The position numbers and the translations under genes are program-made. Below are positions 50,744 to 61,706 of a stretch of DNA of 64,000 nt, piece after piece. The stretch spans positions 1 through 64,000 of the forward strand of contig JAPLIR010000025.1 in the NCBI GenBank assembly GCA_026389015.1, in the 5' to 3' direction. The first letter of the stretch is position 1, and each line of letters opens with the position of its first letter. The stretch is from Candidatus Dependentiae bacterium (lineage in GTDB: Bacteria; Babelota; Babeliae; Babelales; Vermiphilaceae). Under the pieces are notes generated by a model. It made no database searches. It was not told the DNA's origin and saw nothing but the letters and a program-made list of their open reading frames with translations.

Positions 50744-51916
50744 ATGAAACGTAATAATTATATACTATTAACGATTACAGTAAGCATCTTTGTGCTTGCT
50801 GGTCTGTCGTTGTATGCAGATATTGGTCTTGTGCCAATCTCTGCGCAGACTGCGTTATCGCCTGTACAAGTGTCTGCTAAAACGTCTGTTTCTGCGGCGC
50901 CAGCGTCTGTCGAATCTATTTCTACGACACCAGTGTCTGTGTCTTCTGTCTCGTCAGAAGAATCGGTAAAAAACCTTGCGGTAAACCTTGAGAAGGTATT
51001 AGCGGCATTCGGATCTTTTGTTTCTGATTTCACAACAGTGCAGCAAAAAATTGCTGCTGATGCTACTAATATTGCTCAATCTCGTACAGCTCACACGTCA
51101 TTGATAGCCAATTTTCCATCAGTTGTTGCGACGGCCAAAGAAGGCTTGTCGTTCATTGAAAAGTTGGTAACTTATTTTAATGATCAAATGACCAAAGGCA
51201 CACCGCCAGCATCAAAAGAGCAGTTGGCGATTTATAGTGGTTATTTGACCGTCATGGGCGCAGGACTTAAAGATATTGCCTTAGTTTTAGAAAAAGTGGT
51301 CAATGATGCTGCGCCATTATGGTCGTCGTTCCCTCCTATACATCAAAAAATCATAGCTGATGTTACCGAAATCAATCAGGCAATCACCGCTAATTTATCC
51401 TTTATGGTTAGACTCAAAGCAGTAATAGTGTTGGTTAAAGATCTTACGAGTGTTGTAGATATTGCTATGGCGTTTGCCAGAATTGTGCATGAGCAGATTC
51501 TTAAACCCTTGGATCCTTCATTAGCCGAGTCACTTGCCATCTATTATGGTTACTGGGACACCTTCCACAAAACCGTTAAGTTGGTGGTGGTCGGTCTTGA
51601 AAAAGTAGTGTCAGAAGCAATGGACCCTATTGCCCAATTGCAGCAAAAATTTGTAACCGATATTGCTGCTTTACAGGGAGCAAAGACAGGCGGCACGGCA
51701 TCCTCGCTCATTCGTTTGCCTTTACTTAAAGATGTCGCAGAGGCTATTGATCTTGCTGTTAGGCTTGCAAAATCCTTAAACGAGCAATCGTTTAGAGAGG
51801 CTATGCCTTCCGTATACCAACAAATTACGGGATATATTCACTATGTTGAGGCTTTTAATGCCGATATTAAAACCATGATAACAAGTCTTGAACAGATTTT
51901 TTCTGCCCTAAAATAG
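50744..51916 (+). CDS. Exported protein with three ~100-residue helical repeats, cluster B member 4
   Basis: A 390-residue paralogue of member 3. After the signal peptide (RNNYILLTITVSIFVLAGLS) comes a Ser/Thr/Val/Pro-rich linker (about residues 30-75; VSVSSVSSEE) not present in member 3, then repeats starting at about 51038, 51338 and 51638, exactly 300 bases apart. The last two repeats agree with repeats 3-4 of member 3 at roughly two thirds of positions by eye, e.g. ITANLSFMVRLKAV, YWDTFHK and VEAFNADIK. AGGAAG precedes the ATG at 50744. A clear tandem gene duplication with a swapped N-terminus. Confidence 0.62.
   Translation: MKRNNYILLTITVSIFVLAGLSLYADIGLVPISAQTALSPVQVSAKTSVSAAPASVESISTTPVSVSSVSSEESVKNLAVNLEKVLAAFGSFVSDFTTVQQKIAADATNIAQSRTAHTSLIANFPSVVATAKEGLSFIEKLVTYFNDQMTKGTPPASKEQLAIYSGYLTVMGAGLKDIALVLEKVVNDAAPLWSSFPPIHQKIIADVTEINQAITANLSFMVRLKAVIVLVKDLTSVVDIAMAFARIVHEQILKPLDPSLAESLAIYYGYWDTFHKTVKLVVVGLEKVVSEAMDPIAQLQQKFVTDIAALQGAKTGGTASSLIRLPLLKDVAEAIDLAVRLAKSLNEQSFREAMPSVYQQITGYIHYVEAFNADIKTMITSLEQIFSALK
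51038..51916 (+). repeat. Three tandem 300-bp coding repeats
   Basis: Units start at about 51038, 51338 and 51638 with exact 300-base spacing, each opening (V/I/L)-(Q/H)-QK and closing near LEKV or LEQI. Confidence 0.7.
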
Positions 51917-51929
51917 GGCGATTTAGGTT

Positions 51930-52075
51930 TTCCCAGGTTACCCCCGCCGTCCTCCCTGCCTGTCCGTCGTAGCTAGCCAAGCCGGGAGGCCTGGATTAGC
52001 GAAGTCGGAAGGGTAGCTCGAGTTTTACGAGAGCGAACTTGAAGGCTATTAGCCAGACTGTCCCAGGTTCAAATA
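51930..52075. repeat. GC-rich palindromic intergenic patch
   Basis: A short island much richer in G and C than its surroundings. TCCGTCGTAGCTAG and TTAGCGAAGTCGGA are approximate reverse complements around GCCGGGAGGCC, and CCCAGGTT occurs near both ends (about 51934 and 52065). GCCGTCCT at about 51948 recalls the element at 22917-22998. No gene is visible. A REP-like element is the simplest reading. Confidence 0.6.
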
Positions 52076-52104
52076 GTGAATTTTATATAAAAACATCAAA
52101 ACCA

Positions 52105-52134
52105 TTGATTTATAGCCATTACGTGTGGCATAAT
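52105..52134 (+). promoter_or_regulatory. Possible promoter of cluster B members 5-6
   Basis: TTGATT at 52105-52110 and CATAAT at 52129-52134 with 18 bases between, about 50 bases upstream of the member 5 start. Confidence 0.4.
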
Positions 52135-52186
52135 TACAAGTAGAAATGTATTTTAATCATAACTAATAACAAAAAGGAGAGTTCTA

Positions 52187-52699
52187 ATGAAGAACAAAAT
52201 GATGATGTCCGTTGTGTTAGCGGGCGGTTTATTGATGGGTGGTCAGATTAAGGCCTTCGATTTCGAAGATTTTATGAATGCCGCGAATGATGTTTTGACA
52301 TATGCCAATGAATTTGAGTCAACGGTGTATCAGCCGCTTAAAAATGACCTTGATGCGTTTAAGCAGAAATTTACCGATGAGAAAAATAGAGCTTTGGCAT
52401 CGATACAAATAATTAAAAACAAAAGTACATCAAAACAAGTTAGAACGGCCAATGTCTTTAAGATACTGTTAATTAGTTTTAATTTGTTCAATGAATTATC
52501 TGGTCAATTGATCCGATTTGTTGATGTTGCGAAAAGCATGACTCAAAAGTTGGAGCCTATCAGTAGCGAAATTAGAAAAGGTACAGAGGGTATGGCGATG
52601 GTTCAGGATAAAATCAGAGATGTTCAAAAGTATGCCGACAGAATTGGTTCTTTAATTACTACGCTGTCTCGCTTATTAGGAACTCCCGTACCTAACTAA
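52187..52699 (+). CDS. Exported helical protein, cluster B member 5
   Basis: A 170-residue protein with signal peptide MKNKMMMSVVLAGGLLMGGQ (cleavage near IKA). The mature part is highly charged and helical, with a Lys-rich early part (DLDAFKQKFTDEKNRALAS) and a middle hydrophobic FKILLISFNLFNELSG. It is one repeat-unit in size, but similarity to members 3-4 is weak. AAGGAGAG precedes the ATG. Separated from member 4 by the GC-rich palindromic patch and its own possible promoter. Function unknown. Confidence 0.58.
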   Translation: MKNKMMMSVVLAGGLLMGGQIKAFDFEDFMNAANDVLTYANEFESTVYQPLKNDLDAFKQKFTDEKNRALASIQIIKNKSTSKQVRTANVFKILLISFNLFNELSGQLIRFVDVAKSMTQKLEPISSEIRKGTEGMAMVQDKIRDVQKYADRIGSLITTLSRLLGTPVPN

Positions 52700-52757
52700 A
52701 ACAATCGATAACTTATGGTAAGTATTAAGCTATATAAAATAAAATAAGGAAAAAATT

Positions 52758-53306
52758 ATGAAGAATAAAAATAACATAATGGCATTAGCCTTGAGTGGTA
52801 TGGTCATGATGAGTGGGCAATTAATGTATGCTCAACAGGAAGAGGTGTCCAATTTAACGCGTGGAACTCGTATGTTGAACAAAGCCATTCCATTGGTGAT
52901 CCAAGTTCTTAATGTGGTTAAATCTTTTGATAAAAACATAAGCATTATAAAAAATAACATTGATGATAAGGATTTAACGCCAAAGAAGATTTTTAAGTTG
53001 GTTGTTACTATGACTCTTCTTGTGAACGATTTGAATAGTACGTTGAAATCGTTATTTGAATTTACTGGAGAAGCACCGATTGTAAAACTCAGAAATCTTA
53101 GTGCTGTAGCTGTGTTTAGGTTGGCACAGATTGAGGCTATTTTTAAGACTATAACGAGTAATCTAAAAGATGTACTTGAGTTAGTTGAGGCGATAGATCC
53201 AGAACCAGTTCCTGCCAAAGCACAAGAGTTGCAAAAGAAAATAGAAAAAATTGAAAAAGATCCTGAAGCTATTATGGATGAAGAAGAGCCTGTTTTTGAG
53301 GACTAA
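52758..53306 (+). CDS. Exported helical protein, cluster B member 6
   Basis: A 182-residue protein with signal peptide (NNIMALALSGMVMMSGQLMY, cleavage near AQ). The layout follows member 5 (LTPKKIFKLVVTMTLLVNDLNSTLKSL against VRTANVFKILLISFNLFNELSGQL), so the two are paralogues. It ends with a charged tail very rich in Glu, Lys and Pro (KKIEKIEKDPEAIMDEEEP). AAGGA precedes the ATG. Function unknown. Confidence 0.58.
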   Translation: MKNKNNIMALALSGMVMMSGQLMYAQQEEVSNLTRGTRMLNKAIPLVIQVLNVVKSFDKNISIIKNNIDDKDLTPKKIFKLVVTMTLLVNDLNSTLKSLFEFTGEAPIVKLRNLSAVAVFRLAQIEAIFKTITSNLKDVLELVEAIDPEPVPAKAQELQKKIEKIEKDPEAIMDEEEPVFED

Positions 53307-53331
53307 ATAATAGTATTTGAATGATGAAAAT

Positions 53332-53372
53332 AAAGAGAGATCGAATGGCCATGTGTTGTTCGATCTCTCTTT
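53332..53372. terminator. Bidirectional terminator
   Basis: AAAGAGAGATCGAA (53332-53345) pairs perfectly with 53359-53372 around a 13-base loop. It separates cluster B (plus) from the epimerase (minus), beginning right at the latter's stop. Confidence 0.88.
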
Positions 53373-53375
53373 TGC

Positions 53376-54269
53376 TTAATAAGCGTCTATTGAATAATAC
53401 TTTGTACACTGTGCTGAGGAGTGTTTAATGTCCCCCTGGCGGGCTGGCATAAAGGTAACCGGGAATTGATAGCCTGGTGCGTCTTTTTTTAATTGTTCGA
53501 CTAGTTCCAATAAGGTAACGCTGTGTCCTGTAGCAATGTTAAAAATTTGCCCAGGGACTGAATCGGCAAGCATGCCTAATCTCAAATTTGCATCAACAAC
53601 ACGTGCAACGGGTGTAAAGTCGCGTGTTTGTAGGCCATTGCCAAAAATGGTGATGGGTAAGTTATTATGTATTTGATGTGCAAATTTTGCCACTACGCCA
53701 GCATAGGCGCCATTCGGGTTTTGTCGCTCGCCATACACATTAAAATATCTGAGCATGACCGTGTTAATACCAAAGTTTTTTGCATACTGTTGGCAGTACA
53801 GTTCGCCTATCAATTTTGAATAGCCGTAGGGTGACTCTGGGTTGCAGCTCATTTCTTCTGAACAAGGTTCATTTTTGTTGCCATATACAGCAGAGGATGA
53901 TGAGAACACAAAGCGTTTGGCGCCATTAATGCGCGCAGCTTCGAGCATATTCAAGGTGCCATCAACATTGGTGGCATGGCATACATCAGGTTGCTCAAGC
54001 GATTGTGGCACGGAAATAAAAGCAGCAAGGTGAAATATGATTTCTGCATCTTTGGTTGCAGCAAGGCACACTTCTTTATCAACAATGCTTTTGTTAATGA
54101 AGGTAACCTTGTCCTTTATATTTTTGATGTTCTCAAGATCGCCGGTTGAAAGATCGTCAACAATAGTGACGCGCGCGCCAAGATCTACTAATTTTTCTGC
54201 TAGGTGTGAGCCGATAAAGCCGCAGCCACCGGTGATAACAACGAGCATGTTGTGATAAAAATGTGTCAT
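53376..54269 (-). CDS. NAD-dependent sugar epimerase/dehydratase (GalE-like)
   Basis: Extended short-chain dehydrogenase of 297 residues. Visible: TGGCGFIGSHLAEKL (NAD site), HLAAFISVPQS, the catalytic SSSSAVYG and YGYSK (Tyr-x3-Lys), and RYFNVYGERQNPNGAYAG. Likely a UDP-sugar 4-epimerase for surface polysaccharide. The C-terminus stops early, right after DIKHSSAQCTKYYS, before the usual LGW-containing helix. The stop abuts the terminator. It starts three bases after the flavoprotein gene on the same strand, so they form an operon. Confidence 0.85.
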   Translation of the reverse strand: MTHFYHNMLVVITGGCGFIGSHLAEKLVDLGARVTIVDDLSTGDLENIKNIKDKVTFINKSIVDKEVCLAATKDAEIIFHLAAFISVPQSLEQPDVCHATNVDGTLNMLEAARINGAKRFVFSSSSAVYGNKNEPCSEEMSCNPESPYGYSKLIGELYCQQYAKNFGINTVMLRYFNVYGERQNPNGAYAGVVAKFAHQIHNNLPITIFGNGLQTRDFTPVARVVDANLRLGMLADSVPGQIFNIATGHSVTLLELVEQLKKDAPGYQFPVTFMPARQGDIKHSSAQCTKYYSIDAY

Positions 54270-54271
54270 AG

Positions 54272-55642
54272 TTATAGCTCTCTTACTTTTTCTTTTTTTT
54301 GTTTAGAGATAACAAATTCGGTTTCTGGTGCGTGTCGTGCTGGCACAACAATCAGTTGTTCAGCAATTTTTTTGCCGTCAAGCACTGCTTCTTGCATGCT
54401 CGAGTATTTCCATTCGCCATAGCGGCCGACAGAATGTACCGATTCTTGTGCGAGGCGGTTGTGAATTTTTGGCAAATTCTTTTCGCGCCAGGTGTCGTAA
54501 ATGACATACGCATGGCTAATCGGGATTATTTTTTGCATGAGGATTTCTGAATCAGCAATGTTGAATAATTTTTTGGTTGCATCAAGTGATGCTTTGAGGG
54601 TGCTCGTTACCCATGTTTTCGATTTATTAACATGGGAAAATTCACCATAGAGTGAACTGCAGCCTGGCGGTGTCATGAATTGCGAGCAATTAGATGGGAA
54701 TCCCATGCGATAAAACGGATAGTGCTTTTCGGGAAAGTAAATCCAATGTTTTTCGGAAAGCTGTGGGCGATTCACCCCAAGATTAAAGTTGATGACTTTA
54801 TTGCACAGCAACTTATCGGCAGCAGTTGCAAGTGATGTTGAAGATTTTTCCTGCAAGCTGCTCAGTAACTTATCAAGCGGCATGGTGCTAATCAGTTGCT
54901 CAAAAGGTTCCACATGGCCATTGGTAAACGATACAGTTTTTGTTTTTAAATCAATGGCACTGACGCAAAAGTTGGTATGAATTGGCTGGGTAAGTTGGTC
55001 AGCAATTTTTTGTACCCAGAACAGTATGCCGCCTTTTTTGGGATATAAAAAGCTAGCGTTATACCCAATCAGAGTATCATCGATATCCTGCATTGAGCCT
55101 TTAACAATCTGTTGCAACGACGTTTGTGGCACAAAGCGGCCCGTCCAACTGGCGGTAATTTTTTCTAGCGGATGTCCAAAGATTTTGCGTTGGAAGGGAA
55201 AAAAGAACTGTTTGCCAAAGCCAGCGCCAAAATTTTGGAGAACCCATTCAGGGAATGTTTGTGGTTTTTTGCGTGAGCGATTACGCAGCACAAATCCTTC
55301 AATGCATTCGGCAATTACTTGGTCAGATAACCCAAAAAGGTTTACCTGAAATGGATAGCGGGTGTAGGTGTCATGAGAATAGATAAATGATTTGCGAATC
55401 ACGGTGTTCAGATTTTCCATGCCGACTAATTGTTCTATCATTGAGCGGAAGTAAGGGTCGCTTGCGTGCAAATAATGGCCAGTGAAGTCAAAGGTAAAGC
55501 CATCTTGGGCAATGGTGCCGCACAACCCACCGATGGTGTTATCTCGTTCAAAAATGGCATAATCGTTAAAGCCTTTTTGTTCTAGGTGGTAGGCAGCTGA
55601 AATGCCGGTTAACCCTGCTCCAATAATCACTATCTTTGCCAT
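54272..55642 (-). CDS. FAD-dependent oxidoreductase (UDP-galactopyranose mutase/amine oxidase-like)
   Basis: A 456-residue flavoprotein with IVIIGAGLTGISAAYHLEQ at the N-terminus, GGLCGTIAQDGFTFDFTGHY (pattern common in UDP-galactopyranose-mutase-like and protoporphyrinogen-oxidase-like proteins), and a C-terminal SVGRYGEWKYSSMQEAVLDG FAD-contact region. AAAGGA about nine bases upstream on the minus strand supports the start. Tight pairing with a sugar epimerase suggests a role in nucleotide-sugar or cell-surface glycan synthesis; the exact substrate is not known. Confidence 0.78.
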   Translation of the reverse strand: MAKIVIIGAGLTGISAAYHLEQKGFNDYAIFERDNTIGGLCGTIAQDGFTFDFTGHYLHASDPYFRSMIEQLVGMENLNTVIRKSFIYSHDTYTRYPFQVNLFGLSDQVIAECIEGFVLRNRSRKKPQTFPEWVLQNFGAGFGKQFFFPFQRKIFGHPLEKITASWTGRFVPQTSLQQIVKGSMQDIDDTLIGYNASFLYPKKGGILFWVQKIADQLTQPIHTNFCVSAIDLKTKTVSFTNGHVEPFEQLISTMPLDKLLSSLQEKSSTSLATAADKLLCNKVINFNLGVNRPQLSEKHWIYFPEKHYPFYRMGFPSNCSQFMTPPGCSSLYGEFSHVNKSKTWVTSTLKASLDATKKLFNIADSEILMQKIIPISHAYVIYDTWREKNLPKIHNRLAQESVHSVGRYGEWKYSSMQEAVLDGKKIAEQLIVVPARHAPETEFVISKQKKEKVREL

Positions 55643-55740
55643 GCGGCTATTCCTTTTTATGCTTGCATATACTTACATCGTCTGTTTTGCCAAAATTTGC
55701 ATTAGATATACAATGGCACGCATAAAAAGTCTAGAAGGAA

Positions 55741-56307
55741 TCAATCGAGTTTAGTGATCTGTGCGCCAAGAACGTCAAATGACAACGTCAATGGGTGCGC
55801 AACTGCGCATATCTTAAATTCTTCAGGCAACGAACTTGTCAGCAGACTGAAACTACCTTTTTTTAATATGGATTCCAAGGTGTTTGGCACGGTGAGCACT
55901 AAGTAGAAAGTATTATTAAAGCCGATAGTTTCTTTTTTATCGAAATTGAGCATCAGTGTTTGTTGTGCCTTATTCCATATGCCATCGCAGACTAAATTGT
56001 CCTGAATGGGTATGAATTTTTTATCGGGCTCAACTCTGTAGAGTGAGCCGATTAATTTATCAATACATGCACCTTGCCATTGTAAATAAAGGCGGTTGAG
56101 ATGTACCGTTTCTTTGGCTCTTTTTTTAAAAACAATGCTGCCGGCAAGAATCCATTTGCCACCAAAGATCTTTGCCTTTTCTGGATTGCTTTCAAGGTCC
56201 TGCCATTCAGGCTTTAAGATTACCGCAAAGTCCTCGGATGCTTTTGTGCTGGGAATATTTGATAGTACTAGAAGAGCAATGATGCTATAAAGTAGGCGTT
56301 GTTTCAT
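55741..56307 (-). CDS. Exported beta-rich protein of unknown function
   Basis: A 188-residue protein with signal peptide (MKQRLLYSIIALLVLSNIPS, cleavage near TKA). The mature part looks beta-rich (GGKWILAGSIVFKK, VHLNRLYLQWQG, NNTFYLVLTVPN). I start it at the ATG ending at 56307, preceded by GGAG; the longer frame adds ten residues. No family recognised. It stands between the sugar genes and the TonB-like gene, all on the minus strand. Confidence 0.55.
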   Translation of the reverse strand: MKQRLLYSIIALLVLSNIPSTKASEDFAVILKPEWQDLESNPEKAKIFGGKWILAGSIVFKKRAKETVHLNRLYLQWQGACIDKLIGSLYRVEPDKKFIPIQDNLVCDGIWNKAQQTLMLNFDKKETIGFNNTFYLVLTVPNTLESILKKGSFSLLTSSLPEEFKICAVAHPLTLSFDVLGAQITKLD

Positions 56308-56392
56308 GGTAGGCTCCATTGCCATGTAGGGTCTCATTTTTTTTCATTCTTACGATAGCACAAACTAGAAGAGCAAGAAAAGGTTTTTATGT

Positions 56393-57430
56393 TTATTGAA
56401 GACTGAACCCAAATGATTGCTTTGCTTGTCCGATATGTACCTTGACAGTAAAGAGAATTTTAAAGGGATTGTCCTGAATATGTGAAGGAACCGGTGGAAA
56501 TGAAACTGACGCATCACGGAAAATAAATAGTGCATATTCATCGATATATTTTTTTCCCGATGATTGAGCTATCTCTAGCCCTATCAATGAGCCGTCACGT
56601 TTGAGCGTCATATGCATCTGAAGTTCAGCTTTCATGGCGGGTTGATTATTGAGTTTATGATTGTGAACTTTATCAGCATTATTAAGCCACCAGCTTAATT
56701 TTTGGAGATAGCGAGAGTATCTGAGTTGTTCTGCCGTTGGGTTGCCGCCTTCTTTGCCTGACATGGTAATCGAGTCATTGCCATCGTTGGTGAGATGGCG
56801 TATGAAACCCTTGGTGATATCGGCTAGGCTTATTGGTGCGGGAGTAGCATCGCGATTACTTGTACCGACCATTGTTCCAGTAATGGCCGATTCTTTTTTT
56901 GTAGGGCGTTGGGCAATTTTCGGGGATTCTTGTTTTTTTTCAGGTTCAACTATTTTTTGTTCTGCTGTTTTTTCTTCATTATCTTGCACAACGGTGGTTG
57001 ATTTTTCTTGTTCTTTTTTTTTAATTTCTTGGTCCGGTTTCGAGTTTTGTTGCTCAGGAGTTTTTTCTTCCTCTTTTTGTGGAGATTCAGGTGTTGGTTG
57101 GGTTAAAGGTTCTTGATTTTCTGCTGCTGGCTCAGGAGTGAATTCTGGTTCGTCGGCAAATAGAGGAGTGCCACCAAAATCACTAGCGCGAGCCTTCATA
57201 GCAGCCCATTCTTCTTTTTGAGGCGCTTCTTGTTGTTTGGTTTCTTCTTGTGGTTCGTCTTGCATATAGACTATTTGTTCTCGTTCTTCATGTGATAGTT
57301 GAGTTTTTCTTTCATATTCTGCGTTCTGAGATTTCCAGACAAAAAGGAAAAGCATAATGCATGCATGAATAAGCAGCGCAAGCAGGAGTACGATCATCAT
57401 TTTTCTGCGATAAGGGTTGCGCTGTTCCAT
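56393..57430 (-). CDS. TonB/TolA-like periplasm-spanning protein
   Basis: A 345-residue protein with a single N-terminal helix (about residues 11-33, MMIVLLLALLIHACIMLFLF), a long Glu/Pro/Gln/Lys-rich region (residues 45-190) and a folded C-terminal domain with TonB-like spacing (AELQMHMTLKRDGSLIGLEIAQSSGKKYID, then VSFPPVP and KILFTVKV). The role would be transferring proton-motive energy to the outer membrane. No exbB/exbD or tolQ/tolR pair is in this window. AAGGA just before the ATG supports the start. Confidence 0.78.
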   Translation of the reverse strand: MEQRNPYRRKMMIVLLLALLIHACIMLFLFVWKSQNAEYERKTQLSHEEREQIVYMQDEPQEETKQQEAPQKEEWAAMKARASDFGGTPLFADEPEFTPEPAAENQEPLTQPTPESPQKEEEKTPEQQNSKPDQEIKKKEQEKSTTVVQDNEEKTAEQKIVEPEKKQESPKIAQRPTKKESAITGTMVGTSNRDATPAPISLADITKGFIRHLTNDGNDSITMSGKEGGNPTAEQLRYSRYLQKLSWWLNNADKVHNHKLNNQPAMKAELQMHMTLKRDGSLIGLEIAQSSGKKYIDEYALFIFRDASVSFPPVPSHIQDNPFKILFTVKVHIGQAKQSFGFSLQ

Positions 57431-57494
57431 TCGTTCCTTCTTTTTTAGTATCAGAGTACCAGCGCAGCCTACTCTATTACTATAAAAAGATGAA

Positions 57495-58475
57495 TTAGAT
57501 TTTTACAATCCAGGCAGTTTGTTTCTTTTTGATGAGCGACCAGGCATGATGTGCCCGATGGGTTTTGCTGTCATTGCCGTCGAGAAATCTGAGGAGTTCA
57601 TCAAAGAAGTTTTGTGTTGGACCAAAAGGAACTTTTTCATGGCAGAGCCAGTGAAGGAGTGCGCGATAGCGCATGATGGGGTGGAGAGTAAGAAGTTTGG
57701 TGACGTTGATATGCCATGAGCCATTGTTTTGCTCGGCAAGATCTTGGAACGTTGTTGTGGTGAGCTCGTCTAAAAACGATTCGGTATCTTGAAGGCGTTG
57801 CAATGTTGCCATAAAATTTTTATCAAAACGATTGTCGCAGTTTTGTAGTGTTGGGAGTACCGACATTCGAATGCGGTTGCGTAAAAAAGCATCTGAGGTG
57901 TTAGTAGGATCGGTCAGATAGAGAATGTTGTGTGCATCCAAATAGGCAAGAATATCTGGCTTGCTGGTTTGCAATAATGGGCGAATATACACATCATCTT
58001 TGGCTTGCATGGCGGTCAGCCCGGTTAAGGTCGCGCCACGAAGTAAGCGAATAAAAAAGGTTTCTTGTTGGTCCTGAAGATGGTGTGCCAGGGCGATGTG
58101 GTTGCTTCCAGTTTCTTGCAGCAACTTTTGAAAAAAAGTTCGACGTGCCTTGCGGCCAATCTCTTCGTGGGATCCATTAAATTTTAACGATAGATTTAGT
58201 TCTGAAAGTTTGCGACTTATAAGGTTAATGCCAAGACTTCTTGCAAGCTCGTGGCAAAATTCTGCATCTTTGTGCGACTCGGCGCGCCATTCGTGGTCAA
58301 GATGTGCGGCAACAAGAGATGTAATAGCACCGGATTTTTGTAAGTCCGCCAAATAATGGAGGAGAAAAACCGAATCGGGCCCGCCAGAAAGTCCTACCAC
58401 TATTTTTGAGTTCGGTGTAAGCAGGCAATTGGTTGTAATATAGGAATTAATTCGTTGGAGTAATGGTTCATTCAT
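57495..58475 (-). CDS. tilS: tRNA(Ile)-lysidine synthase
   Basis: Modifies the wobble C of tRNA-Ile(CAU) to lysidine, allowing AUA reading. The PP-loop ATPase motif is VVGLSGGPDSVFLLHYL (Ser30 to Ser35), followed by HLDHEWRAES, HHLQDQQETFFIRLLRG and FLRNRIRMSVLP. Length 326 is short but normal for TilS without the full C-terminal domain. The ATG at 58475 lies exactly at the base of a strong hairpin (58475-58514) and has no clear ribosome site, so initiation may be controlled by structure. Confidence 0.92.
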   Translation of the reverse strand: MNEPLLQRINSYITTNCLLTPNSKIVVGLSGGPDSVFLLHYLADLQKSGAITSLVAAHLDHEWRAESHKDAEFCHELARSLGINLISRKLSELNLSLKFNGSHEEIGRKARRTFFQKLLQETGSNHIALAHHLQDQQETFFIRLLRGATLTGLTAMQAKDDVYIRPLLQTSKPDILAYLDAHNILYLTDPTNTSDAFLRNRIRMSVLPTLQNCDNRFDKNFMATLQRLQDTESFLDELTTTTFQDLAEQNNGSWHINVTKLLTLHPIMRYRALLHWLCHEKVPFGPTQNFFDELLRFLDGNDSKTHRAHHAWSLIKKKQTAWIVKI

Positions 58476-58514
58476 AGCTTTAATTATAGCCTAAAAAGGC
58501 CATAATTAAAGCTA
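58475..58514 (-). promoter_or_regulatory. Hairpin at the tilS start codon
   Basis: A 13-bp perfect outer stem (58475-58487 with 58502-58514) plus GCC/GGC inside, loop of about six bases. The base of the stem includes the first base of the tilS start. It can block initiation, or act as a weak terminator after gyrB, but no T-run follows on the minus strand. Confidence 0.6.
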
Positions 58515-58526
58515 TTTTTCATATTC

Positions 58527-60989
<2,463 letters not shown>

Positions 60990-61212
60990 TTAAAAAATTT
61001 ATTTTTTCTATCGTATGTAGTAGTATAAGAGACAATCGTAGAATTTTCCACTTTTAACCATAAAATATTGGTATAAATGTTGGTCGTGCGATTGTATCGA
61101 ATTATTAAATTGTTTCATGGTAAGTGATTTTGCATGAGCAAAATTGTATCGAGCCACCACTTTTAAAATAATGAGCGCCCCAGTGCGTTTTTAAGGTTTA
61201 TTGTAGATAGTT

Positions 61213-61689
61213 ATGAAACCAAAAGAAACTATATTTGGGCATGATCGAGATGTTGTTTTTATGTCTCAAGCATTGCGCCAAGCAGAAAAGGCTTTTGCCA
61301 AAAATGAGGTGCCGGTAGGTGCCGTAATCGTTAACCCTCAAGGGGTGATTATTGCACGAGGTATGAATTTGGTTGAGTCTCAGCATACGCAGCGAGCCCA
61401 TGCTGAAAGCTTAGCGATAGAAAAAGCAGGTAAGAAATTGCACGATTGGCGCCTAGAAGGTTGCTGGTTATATGTTACTCTTGAACCATGTGCGATGTGT
61501 ATGAACCTCATTTTGCTGAGTCGTTTGGATGGTGTTGTATTTGGCGCTTCCTCGCCGCTTTTTGGCTATCATCTTGACAACAACCTTAACGTTCAGCTAT
61601 ACAAGAAAAGTGTTTTGAGTATAGTAGAAGGCATTTGTCAGGAAGAGGCAGGGATTTTGTTGAAGCGATTTTTTAAAACCAAACGATAG
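61213..61689 (+). CDS. tadA: tRNA-specific adenosine deaminase TadA
   Basis: Zinc deaminase converting A34 to inosine in tRNA-Arg(ACG). Zinc and catalytic residues are in RAHAESLAI (H63, E65) and EPCAMC (two Cys, about residues 93-97); VPVGAVIV is also typical. Length 158 is normal. The ATG at 61213 has only a weak ribosome site. The 60939-61212 gap between gyrB and tadA, on divergent strands, is AT-rich; it must hold both promoters, but I find no convincing boxes. Confidence 0.93.
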   Translation: MKPKETIFGHDRDVVFMSQALRQAEKAFAKNEVPVGAVIVNPQGVIIARGMNLVESQHTQRAHAESLAIEKAGKKLHDWRLEGCWLYVTLEPCAMCMNLILLSRLDGVVFGASSPLFGYHLDNNLNVQLYKKSVLSIVEGICQEEAGILLKRFFKTKR

Positions 61690-61706
61690 AAAGAGGGGAT
61701 AGTACC

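Noticed and set aside
49530-51916. Possible CRISPR or non-coding tandem repeat
   Set aside because: The ~300-base periodicity is in frame within two long genes with signal peptides; it is a protein repeat.
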